A stretch of DNA of 25,962 nt, from contig JAJRTI010000148.1 of assembly GCA_024278415.1 (NCBI GenBank), forward strand, positions 1 to 25,962. Direction: 5' to 3'. The notes under the pieces were generated by a model that saw nothing but the letters and a program-made list of their open reading frames with translations, did no database searches and was not told the DNA's origin. Source of the DNA: Planctomycetota bacterium. Lineage in GTDB: Bacteria > Planctomycetota > Brocadiia > JAJRTI01. The first letter of the stretch is position 1; every line of letters begins with the position of its first letter. Position numbers and translations under genes: made by a program. Below, in pieces: positions 14,215 to 22,561 of this stretch.

Positions 14215-16938
14215 ATGAAACATGGCGCAACGATGTTCGTGGCAGCGGCGATGCCGGCACTCGCCTTGGTTCTTGCCGCCGGCCGGGCGGAGTCGACGGA
14301 TGTGGGCACGTTCCGCCTCGAGCCGGCGGCCACGCTCTACGTCGTGTCCGATGGAAAGCCGTGCCGGGTGAGGGTGACGTTCTCGCCCGGCCCGCGGCCG
14401 GGCGACGATTGGCTGCTGACCCGGTCGTTTGACGCGAACGAGAAGCTCGTGTTCTGGAAGAACCAACGCGTCAAGCTGGCGGACTTCCCCGTCGTCCACG
14501 AATTCACGCTGCCGGGCCAAGCTGGCGTGCATCAGATCCGCCTGCTGGCCGGGGAATACAAGACGAAGGCCAAGGTTGAGTTCGATCGGCCGTTGCCGGC
14601 AGGCGTGTGTGGCCAGCGCGGCACGCTGTACGCATGGGACTCCAGCGTCGAGCAAGCCTGGGCCTACGTGCCGCCGAAGGCGTCGGTCATGGAACTGAGC
14701 GGCGGGCCGTGCCGCGTCACCGACGAGAGCGGCGCGGTGCTCGCCGACTTGCCGAAGCCGAAGTCGAGGGCGGAGGTGGCAATCCGCCAGCGCCGCGTCG
14801 TGCTGAAAGTGCAGTTCCCCAAGCCCGGCCAGTGGTCGCTCCAGATGCGCGGCTTCCCGTTCATCCTTTGCCCATCGCCGGAAGTCGCACGCACGATCAA
14901 GGCGTCCATCGAGGAACTGCCCGACGGCACGGTGGTGCACCACAAGTTCCAGGTCGAGATCGCGAAGGTGCTGCCCAAGCTGCTCGCGCCCGAAAACGCC
15001 GGCCGCGCCCGGTCTCTCGTGTTCGGCCTGAGGCGCCTCCAGCGCGAGTGGCTCAAGGCCCCCATCCGCAACTCGAATCTCCTGGGCTCGTACGGGTTCA
15101 TGGAGCACGTGAACTGGTCGCTGCGCATGCAAGATATGAATCCTCGCAGCTCCACGAGCGGCGCGATCACCGCGGAGAAAGGCCGGCGCTGGGACAACTA
15201 CGGCGCCGGCGGATCGCTCACCGGCGGCAGCCTCGCGGCCGGCCTCGCGCAGGCCGCGACGCTCGACGCGGCGTTCAACCCCTGGTTTGCGAAGCGGGAG
15301 CTGGTCTACCGCGCGGCCGCGTGCGCGATGCGCGACCTCATGCTGTTGGCCGAGGACGAGACGTTCCAGAGCGGCCACTCGGGCGACATGAACCCCTACC
15401 CCACGGGCTGCCTCCTCTTTCCGCTCGCACAGTCGCACACCGGCGCGTTCGATCTAGCCGCGCCGCTGTTGCCGGCACAAGTGCGGCGGCTTTGGGCCGA
15501 GGGCCTCCAGCGCGCGGTGGATCGATGTTTTCCCATCCAACTTGTCACCTGCCGCAACCAGTCGGCGCACGGGCTCATCATCCTCTGGCAGTACTACCAA
15601 GGCACGCAGGACGAGCGCTATCGGGACGCGGCCTATCAGTTCAGCGAACGCTTTCTGGAACAGATGAGCAAGCCCGGCTACGACATGGAGTGCATCGGCC
15701 CCGACGCGACGTACCAGGGCATGACCCATTGGTACAAAGGCCTGTTCCTGCGGCTCACCCGCGACCCCATCATCATGGAGTCCCTGCGCAAGACGTATCG
15801 CTTCTTCAACCACACGGTCGCGCCGGAGCCCGACGGCCGCATGCTGGGCGCGAGCAACTTCTCGCACCGCACCGCGGGCTCGTTCGCAGCCGAGCAATAT
15901 GGCGGGGCCAAGGGCATCTGCGACGGCTTGCTGCCGGAGGTGGGTATCTGGGCCAAGCCGCGCACGCCCGAAGCGAGAGCCAAGGCTGAGGAGATGATCC
16001 GCAAGCGCCTCGCCGATCCGTTCACGAACAAGGACTACGCCACGCCTGGCGGACGCGCCCGCGGGCGCAAGGCGTCGCAGATCACCACCCCCCGCTACCT
16101 CTATTACGCCGCAAAACCGCTCCGGGGCGTCTGGCCCGCGCAGGAAGCCGCGCCGTTCATCCGCAACTTCGGCAACGAGATGGTCGCGGTCAAGCGGCCG
16201 GCGTCCTACTGCGTCGTGTACGTGGGCAAGCCGGCCAGCGCCTTCTACATCCGCGGCAAGGAGAAGTTCCGCAAGCCGCTGCCGGGCGACATTGAGAACA
16301 AGGGCGGCGACAAGGCGGCCAAGCCGGTCACGCCTTACCTGGGCGGCGGCCTGTCGCTGTTTTGGACTCCCGCCTACGGCAACGCGCTGCTCGCCATGAA
16401 CTGGAGCCCCGTCACCCACCACGGCCTCATCCTGCGCCGCGCGGACACGACGCGCTGGTGGGAGGACTACCTCAAGACGGAGTTCGCGCTCGACGCAGAC
16501 GCCGGTGTGCTCACGGTGGCCGGCCAAGTCGAAAAGAGCCCGCTGGCATACGAACGGCGCTACACGTTTGGCGACGACGCGCTCACCGTGGAGCTGACGC
16601 TGGCCGCGACGGATGGCTTCGCGTGCGCGAGCCTCGTCGAGAACGTGCCGCTCGTGTTTGGCTCGGTGAAAGCGCGAGGCGTGACGCTCGTCGCGCCAGA
16701 GCGCGGGCGGGCGTTCCGCGTGCAGGACTCGGCCGGCGCGGGCGTCGAGTGGGTGTTCGACACGGAACAATCGTTTGTGAAGTACGAGACGGGCCTGCGC
16801 GGGCAGAAGTGGACCGACCACGTGTGTGGCAGGGTCGAGGTGGCGTTGCCGCGCAAATTCGAGAAGGGTCAGCGCGTGGTGCTGCGGTACCAGATGCGCC
16901 CGGTGGGAGTGGCGCGTCAGATTCGCGCTCGGCCTTGA
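14215..16938 (+). CDS. Large secreted protein of unknown family, possible (alpha/alpha)-toroid carbohydrate-active protein
   Basis: I do not recognise this 907-residue protein. The start MKHGATMFVAAAMPALALVLAAGRAES is a signal peptide, probably cleaved near residue 26, so the protein is exported. Residues 27-240 look beta-rich. Residues 250-610 are helix-rich, with repeated aromatic and histidine clusters such as FMEHVNWSLRM, SGHSGDMNPYP, NQSAHGLIILWQYYQG and DATYQGMTHWYKG, as in toroid-fold polysaccharide lyases and heparinase-like enzymes. Residues 690-907 look like a C-terminal beta sandwich (YERRYTFGDDALTVELTL). That order resembles some polysaccharide lyases, but I see no diagnostic motif. 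The frame is open to 14161; the ATG at 14215 begins the signal peptide and has AAGG eight bases upstream. It ends at the -35 of the rpsO promoter. Confidence 0.75.
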   Translation: MKHGATMFVAAAMPALALVLAAGRAESTDVGTFRLEPAATLYVVSDGKPCRVRVTFSPGPRPGDDWLLTRSFDANEKLVFWKNQRVKLADFPVVHEFTLPGQAGVHQIRLLAGEYKTKAKVEFDRPLPAGVCGQRGTLYAWDSSVEQAWAYVPPKASVMELSGGPCRVTDESGAVLADLPKPKSRAEVAIRQRRVVLKVQFPKPGQWSLQMRGFPFILCPSPEVARTIKASIEELPDGTVVHHKFQVEIAKVLPKLLAPENAGRARSLVFGLRRLQREWLKAPIRNSNLLGSYGFMEHVNWSLRMQDMNPRSSTSGAITAEKGRRWDNYGAGGSLTGGSLAAGLAQAATLDAAFNPWFAKRELVYRAAACAMRDLMLLAEDETFQSGHSGDMNPYPTGCLLFPLAQSHTGAFDLAAPLLPAQVRRLWAEGLQRAVDRCFPIQLVTCRNQSAHGLIILWQYYQGTQDERYRDAAYQFSERFLEQMSKPGYDMECIGPDATYQGMTHWYKGLFLRLTRDPIIMESLRKTYRFFNHTVAPEPDGRMLGASNFSHRTAGSFAAEQYGGAKGICDGLLPEVGIWAKPRTPEARAKAEEMIRKRLADPFTNKDYATPGGRARGRKASQITTPRYLYYAAKPLRGVWPAQEAAPFIRNFGNEMVAVKRPASYCVVYVGKPASAFYIRGKEKFRKPLPGDIENKGGDKAAKPVTPYLGGGLSLFWTPAYGNALLAMNWSPVTHHGLILRRADTTRWWEDYLKTEFALDADAGVLTVAGQVEKSPLAYERRYTFGDDALTVELTLAATDGFACASLVENVPLVFGSVKARGVTLVAPERGRAFRVQDSAGAGVEWVFDTEQSFVKYETGLRGQKWTDHVCGRVEVALPRKFEKGQRVVLRYQMRPVGVARQIRARP

Positions 16939-16963
16939 ATGGCCAGAGGGCAGATGCTACAAT
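16935..16963 (+). promoter_or_regulatory. Extended -10 sigma-70 promoter of rpsO
   Basis: TTGAAT (16935-16940) and TACAAT (16958-16963) are exactly 17 bases apart, with TGC just before the -10. The -35 overlaps the stop codon of the upstream gene. The transcript would start near 16970, giving a leader of about 95 bases before rpsO. Confidence 0.65.
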
Positions 16964-16976
16964 CTTGGCCGTATAT

Positions 16977-17023
16977 GACCATCCTACGTTGGGCATGCCG
17001 AGCCCCGCGCGCATATGATGGTC
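16977..17023 (+). promoter_or_regulatory. Structured rpsO leader, candidate S15 autoregulatory site
   Basis: GACCATC (16977-16983) pairs perfectly with GATGGTC (17017-17023), enclosing a smaller GGGC/GCCC stem (16991-16994 with 17002-17005). S15 represses its own mRNA in several bacterial groups through leader structures that differ between lineages, so a structured 95-base leader here is a plausible regulator. This is inference from base pairing only. Confidence 0.35.
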
Positions 17024-17065
17024 GGACTCCGAATTCTCAGTCGGCACAGAGGATGTATCCCACCT

Positions 17066-17335
17066 ATGAGCGAAGACGCAGATTGCAAGACGAAGGTTAT
17101 CGAGGAATTTCGGCTGCACGAGAGCGATTCGGGCTCTGCTGAGGTCCAGATCGCTTTGCTCACCCGCCGAATCCAGCAGTTGACCGAGCACCTGAAGGTG
17201 CACAAAAAAGACCACGCGTCGCGCCGCGGCCTACTCAAGATGGTCGGCCGGCGTTCGTCGCTGCTCAAGTATCTCAACCGCAAAGACCCCAAGCGCTACC
17301 AGACGATCATCGCGAAGCTGGGTCTGCGCAAGTAG
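17066..17335 (+). CDS. rpsO: 30S ribosomal protein S15
   Basis: This 89-residue primary 16S rRNA-binding protein has the normal family length. Motifs include [47 protein letters not shown] and [21 protein letters not shown]. LHExDxGSxEVQ and SRRGLL are diagnostic. The frame is open upstream to 17015, but the ATG at 17066 gives the standard length. GAGG lies about 13 bases upstream, which is a little far. It precedes pnp by about 200 bases in the same direction, the classic rpsO-pnp pair. Confidence 0.97.
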   Translation: MSEDADCKTKVIEEFRLHESDSGSAEVQIALLTRRIQQLTEHLKVHKKDHASRRGLLKMVGRRSSLLKYLNRKDPKRYQTIIAKLGLRK

Positions 17336-17497
17336 AGGCGGGCGCGTTGGACACGGGGAGGCCAGGCTATTGCTCGTCTTCGTTCGAGGCCGCCAATGGC
17401 TCCTCGATCAGCCCGGGAAGCGTGCGCCTCATCAGCCGTACCGTGTCCGCACTCCCTCACATTAACTGTTGACCGTCAATCACTCTGACATTGCCAG

Positions 17498-17515
17498 CCG
17501 CGGCAGCCGCCGCGG
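17498..17515 (+). promoter_or_regulatory. GC hairpin just upstream of pnp
   Basis: CCGCGGC (17498-17504) and GCCGCGG (17509-17515) form a perfect 7-bp stem with a four-base loop, a few bases before the pnp ribosome-binding site. In E. coli pnp is autoregulated through a leader stem processed by RNase III; whether this hairpin acts similarly is unknown. A diverged TCAACC-type repeat lies at 17460-17483. The rest of the 17336-17497 gap shows nothing I recognise. Confidence 0.4.
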
Positions 17516-17536
17516 CGGATGGGAGGCTACGCAACT

Positions 17537-19927
17537 GTGAGTATTCATGACCTCGGGCCGAAAGTCGTCGGAACCATTGGCGGGAAGGAACTCACGATCT
17601 CCACGGGGTTCATGGCCAAGCAGGCCAGTGGCGCCGCGGTCGTGCAATGCGGCGACACCGTCGTGCTCGTCACGGCCGTGGGCGCGCCAGCATTCAGGGA
17701 GGCCGACTTCTTCCCGCTCACCGTCGACTACCGCGAGAAGACATACGCCGCAGGCAAGATCCCCGGCGGCTATTTCAAGCGAGAGGGCCGGCCCTCGACC
17801 AAAGAAATCCTGACCATGCGCCTGATCGACCGGCCCGTGCGGCCGCTCTTCCCCAAGGGCTACCGCGACGAAGTGCAGATCATGTGCGCGGTCCTGTCGG
17901 CCGACAACATCATCGATCCCGACTCGCTCGCAATGGTCGGCGCGTCCGCGGCGCTGAGCCTATCGGGCCTTCCCTTCGCGGGGCCCACCGGCTCCGTGCG
18001 CGTGTGCCGCGTCAAAGGGGAACTCGTCGTCAACCCCACGAAGGATGAGATCGAAGAGGCCGACCTCGAATTGGTCGTCGCCGGGACGAAAAACGCCATT
18101 ATGATGGTCGAGGGCGAGGCCAAAGAGGTGCCGGAAGAAGACCTGGTCAAGGCCATCCTCTGCGCCCATGAAAGCATCAAGCAGATCGTCGACCTCCAGT
18201 TCGAATTGCTCCAGCAATGCGGCAAGGAGGCCTACGTCCCTGAAAAGGACAAGCCCGTCGACCCGGTGTGCGAGATGCTCAAGCCCATCGCGATGGACGA
18301 GTTGAAGAAGCGGCTCATGACCGAGGGCAAAATGGCCCGCTCGGCCGCGGTGAAGGAATACCGCAACGAACTGATCGAAGCCTACGCGAGCGAAGAGGAC
18401 GACGGCAAGCCCACCCCCGCGGAGATCAAAAGCGCGTTCGAATCGCTGCAGCGCGAGGCCTTGCGCCGAATGGTCATCGACGACAACATCCGTTGCGATG
18501 GCCGCAAGCTCACCGACGTGCGCCCCATCACCATCGAACTCGGCACCCTCCCCCGCGCACACGGCTCGGCGCTCTTCACCCGCGGCGAAACGCAGGCCCT
18601 GGTCGTGGCCACGCTCGGCACCAAGACCGACGAGCAGAAGATCGACACCCTCGACGAGGTCGTGTCGAAGCGCTTCATGCTCCACTACAACTTCCCGCCC
18701 TTCTGCGTGGGCGAGGCCAAGCCCATCCGCAGCGTGGGCCGCCGCGAGATCGGCCACGGCAACCTCGCCGAGCGCTCCATCGAGCAAGTGCTGCCCACGC
18801 CCGAAGAGTTCTCCTACACGATTCGGATCGTGTCCGACGTGCTGGAGTCCAACGGCTCCTCGTCCATGGCCTCCGTGTGCGGCGCGTCGCTGTGCCTCAT
18901 GGACGCCGGCGTGCCCACGCACGGCCAAGTGGCCGGCATCGCATTGGGCTTGGTGAAGGAAGGCGACGAGGTGCGCATCCTTTCCGACATCCTCGGCTCC
19001 GATGACCACTGCGGCGACATGGACTTCAAGGTCGCCGGCACCGCCAAGGGCGTGACCGGCCTCCAGATGGACATCAAGATTGACGGCATCAACGAGACGA
19101 TCCTCACCGACGCGCTCGCACAGGCGCGCGAAGGCCGCCTGCATATCCTCAGTGTCATGAACGAGGCCATCGCAGAGCCCCGGCCCCAAGTCAGCCCGTA
19201 CGCGCCCAAGATCCTCCGCATCCAGATCGACCCCGACAAGATCGGCTCGATCATTGGCCCCGGCGGCAAGATCATCCGCAAGATGCAAGACGAGACCGGC
19301 GCACGAATCGAGGTCCAAGACGACGGCACCGTGCTCATCTCCTCGGAGGACGCGGAGAACGCCGAGGCCGCGAAGAAGCGTATCGAAAGCCTGACCGAGG
19401 AGATCCAAGTCGGACGCATCTACGAGGGCACGGTCGTGTCCATCAAAGACTTCGGCGCGTTCGTGCAGATCCTGCCCGGCCAGGACGGCCTGCTGCACAT
19501 CTCAGAGATGTCCGACGACTTCGTGGACAGCGTCGAGGATGTGGTGTCCATCGGCGACGAGGTGAAAGTGAAGGTCCTTGAAATCGACGGCCAGGGCCGC
19601 GTGCGCTTGAGCCGAAAGGGGCTGTCCGGCAACGGCGAGGGCGGCAAGATGCAAGAGGAGAGTGGCGCGCGCGTGGCCGAGGAGATCCAAGTCGGACGCA
19701 TCTACGAGGGCACGGTCGTGTCCATCAAGGACTTCGGCGCGTTTGTGCAGATTCTGCCGGGCCAGGACGGCCTGCTGCATATTTCGGAGATGTCCGACGA
19801 CTTTGTGGACCGCGTCGAGGATGTGGTCTCTATCGGCGACGACGTGAAGGTCAAGGTTCTTGAAGTCGACGGGAAGGGCCGCGTGCGCCTGAGCCGCAAG
19901 GGGTTGTCGGGCGGCGAGGAGAACTAG
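17537..19927 (+). CDS. pnp: Polynucleotide phosphorylase with duplicated S1 domain
   Basis: This 796-residue enzyme degrades RNA from the 3' end using phosphate and is a core part of RNA turnover. Two RNase PH domains come first (KQASGAAVVQCGDTVVLVTA, then CDGRKLTDVRPI and GDMDFKVAGTAKGVTGLQMDIKI with the catalytic Asp residues). The KH domain (about 554-618) has GPGGK. Two S1 domains follow, at about 621-698 and 715-792. The family normally has one. The copies differ at 4 of 78 residues and are joined by a 16-residue linker (GEGGKMQEESGAR) that resembles the KH segment GPGGK...MQDETGAR. I chose GTG at 17537 because GGGAGG lies ten bases before it; the in-frame ATG at 17519 has no ribosome-binding site. 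Confidence 0.95.
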   Translation: MSIHDLGPKVVGTIGGKELTISTGFMAKQASGAAVVQCGDTVVLVTAVGAPAFREADFFPLTVDYREKTYAAGKIPGGYFKREGRPSTKEILTMRLIDRPVRPLFPKGYRDEVQIMCAVLSADNIIDPDSLAMVGASAALSLSGLPFAGPTGSVRVCRVKGELVVNPTKDEIEEADLELVVAGTKNAIMMVEGEAKEVPEEDLVKAILCAHESIKQIVDLQFELLQQCGKEAYVPEKDKPVDPVCEMLKPIAMDELKKRLMTEGKMARSAAVKEYRNELIEAYASEEDDGKPTPAEIKSAFESLQREALRRMVIDDNIRCDGRKLTDVRPITIELGTLPRAHGSALFTRGETQALVVATLGTKTDEQKIDTLDEVVSKRFMLHYNFPPFCVGEAKPIRSVGRREIGHGNLAERSIEQVLPTPEEFSYTIRIVSDVLESNGSSSMASVCGASLCLMDAGVPTHGQVAGIALGLVKEGDEVRILSDILGSDDHCGDMDFKVAGTAKGVTGLQMDIKIDGINETILTDALAQAREGRLHILSVMNEAIAEPRPQVSPYAPKILRIQIDPDKIGSIIGPGGKIIRKMQDETGARIEVQDDGTVLISSEDAENAEAAKKRIESLTEEIQVGRIYEGTVVSIKDFGAFVQILPGQDGLLHISEMSDDFVDSVEDVVSIGDEVKVKVLEIDGQGRVRLSRKGLSGNGEGGKMQEESGARVAEEIQVGRIYEGTVVSIKDFGAFVQILPGQDGLLHISEMSDDFVDRVEDVVSIGDDVKVKVLEVDGKGRVRLSRKGLSGGEEN
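19397..19630 (+). repeat. S1-domain direct repeat, first copy (inside pnp)
   Basis: This 78-codon unit recurs at 19679-19912, starting 282 bases later. By my count 22 of 234 bases differ (about 91% identity), most at third codon positions, and the first 50 bases are identical. Only four residues change (Ser/Arg, Glu/Asp, Ile/Val, Gln/Lys). Confidence 0.95.
19679..19912 (+). repeat. S1-domain direct repeat, second copy (inside pnp)
   Basis: This is the second S1 unit, in frame and near the C-terminus; only five codons, including the stop, follow. It is preceded by a 48-base relic (19634-19681) that resembles the KH coding segment at 19256-19312, with an internal deletion of about four codons. 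Confidence 0.95.
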
Positions 19928-20169
19928 CCCGCATTTCTCACCAGCCCGGGATAGAACTGTCGGAAAAGTCGCCGCCTGAAAACCTTCCGGCCCAAGCGGA
20001 CGCGTGGGTCGAGCAACACCTGCACGCGTCGAATGGGAGGGGCTGGCCCTTCGGGCGAGCCCACTCGGGCGCCGCTGCTGCGTTGCACGGCACTCGACGC
20101 GCCCCGAGCACGCCTTCGCGACCGTGCGCCTTGCAGCGGCACCCGCCTGAACTCGTGAGAAATGCGGGC
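19927..20169. repeat. 243-bp element bounded by 15-bp inverted repeats, possible MITE
   Basis: GCCCGCATTTCTCAC (19927-19941) and its exact inverse (20155-20169) bound the stretch, and the left end begins at the last base of the pnp stop codon. Inside, CGCGTCGA (20025-20032) pairs with TCGACGCG (20094-20101), and a ten-pair hairpin with one mismatch lies at 20040-20062. The nested symmetry suggests a miniature mobile element or a structured RNA. No target-site duplication is obvious. No convincing gene lies in 19928-20264. Confidence 0.55.
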
Positions 20170-20217
20170 GAGGGCGCGGCGCCCACTGTGGCTCCTCTTC
20201 ATGCCCTCCGTATCCCT

Positions 20218-20235
20218 CGTGGCGGCTGCGCCACG
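20218..20235 (+). promoter_or_regulatory. Perfect hairpin just upstream of the histidine kinase gene
   Basis: CGTGGCG (20218-20224) and CGCCACG (20229-20235) form a perfect 7-bp stem with a GCTG loop. It lies three bases before a possible TTG start and 29 bases before the preferred ATG. It could influence translation or act as an operator; the role is unknown. Confidence 0.35.
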
Positions 20236-20264
20236 GATTGAAGACCGCGCAGTTGAGCGATGCC

Positions 20265-21095
20265 ATGGTCCATGCTCTTATCGGCGCCGCGGTTGCACTC
20301 GCGGTGGCCATCCCGGCGGCCGTGTTCATGTCGCGTCGGGTGTTGGCGAGGACGCTGCAACTGGAGAAACGTGCGCGCAACGCCGAACGCCTCGCGCACG
20401 TGGGCCAACTCGCCGGCGGGCTCGCGCATGAGATCAAGAACCCCCTCAGCACCGTCAATATCAACCTCCAGCTCCTCGAAGAGGACTGGGCCAACGATGG
20501 CACGCCTGAGGGCCGGCGTCTGCGGTCGAAGATCGAGGTGCTGCGCCGGGAGGTGCACCGGCTAGAGGAGATCCTCAGCGACTTCCTGCGTTTCGCCAAG
20601 GAGCCGGAACTCCAACTCACCACCTGCGACGTCAATGAATTAGTCGGCGAGGTGCTCGACTTCGTCGGCCCGGAAGCCCAGGCTCAAGGCATCCAGATAC
20701 GCCGAGGCTTCTCGCCAAACCTCCCGCCGTGCGCGCTCGACGTGGACCTGATGAAGCAGGCGCTGCTCAACCTCATTATCAACGCACAACAGGCCATGCC
20801 CGGTGGCGGCGAGTTGATGGTGAGAACATCGTCCGGCCCCGACGGAGTGCAGATCAGCGTGACCGACACCGGCGTCGGCATCCCGGCTGAGGAGCAAGAG
20901 CGGATTTTCCAGGTCTACTACTCGACCAAGAAAAACGGCACGGGCTTGGGCCTGCCCACGGCCCGGCGTATCATCGAAGACCACCGCGGCGAGTTGCGCG
21001 TCGAGAGTGAAGTCGGCAAGGGCACCCACTTTCAGATTCTGCTGCCGCAGCCCGACGCGCCAGCACTCGCTTCGGAGCATGAGAAGACCGGATAA
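20265..21095 (+). CDS. Membrane histidine kinase without a sensor domain
   Basis: This 276-residue sensor kinase partners the response regulator that follows it. One transmembrane helix (about 3-23) is followed directly by the HisKA domain with the H-box GGLAHEIKNPLST (His55). The ATPase domain has the N-box LLNLIINAQQAM, G1 DTGVGI, the F-box IFQVYYSTK and G2 GTGLGLPTARRI. No periplasmic, PAS or GAF domain is present, so the input must come from the membrane helix or a partner protein. NtrB/AtoS-type kinases have the same HEIKNPL box. An in-frame TTG at 20238 would add nine residues; neither start has a good ribosome-binding site. It lies 58 bases upstream of the regulator gene. Confidence 0.92.
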   Translation: MVHALIGAAVALAVAIPAAVFMSRRVLARTLQLEKRARNAERLAHVGQLAGGLAHEIKNPLSTVNINLQLLEEDWANDGTPEGRRLRSKIEVLRREVHRLEEILSDFLRFAKEPELQLTTCDVNELVGEVLDFVGPEAQAQGIQIRRGFSPNLPPCALDVDLMKQALLNLIINAQQAMPGGGELMVRTSSGPDGVQISVTDTGVGIPAEEQERIFQVYYSTKKNGTGLGLPTARRIIEDHRGELRVESEVGKGTHFQILLPQPDAPALASEHEKTG

Positions 21096-21114
21096 TACCT
21101 GATGCTTCCACAGG

Positions 21115-21146
21115 ACTCTGCCCATCAACCATCGACCCTGAACCAT
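21115..21146 (+). repeat. TCAACC-type microrepeat in the response-regulator leader
   Basis: TCTGCCCATCAACCAT (21117-21132) also occurs, inverted, at 5828-5843, and 21130-21146 matches 5859-5875 at 15 of 17 bases. The regulator's ATG is eight bases beyond and has no Shine-Dalgarno sequence. Confidence 0.55.
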
Positions 21147-21153
21147 CTCCCCC

Positions 21154-22518
<1,365 letters not shown>

Positions 22519-22561
22519 CTCCAGCCTCCGTGTTCGACGCGTCTTGTTGTGAGGAAACGCC

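Noticed and set aside
17960..19498. A 512-codon minus-strand frame opposite pnp
   Set aside because: It mirrors the PNPase gene, has biased composition and no family motif.
19397..19912. The duplicated S1 domain as an assembly artefact
   Set aside because: The copies differ at 22 positions, mostly silent, and are joined by a distinct linker, which simple misassembly would not produce. A mixed-strain join cannot be fully excluded.
19924..20202. A 92-codon minus-strand frame covering the inverted-repeat element
   Set aside because: It is Arg-rich with no recognisable domain, and another minus frame is open as well. The inverted repeats explain the stretch better. It would merit another look if the element proves to be multicopy with a conserved frame.
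22519..22561. A sigma-54 promoter before the GHL10-HEAT gene
   Set aside because: I looked for a GG-N10-GC type -24/-12 site with the usual flanks and saw none in the 43-base gap.
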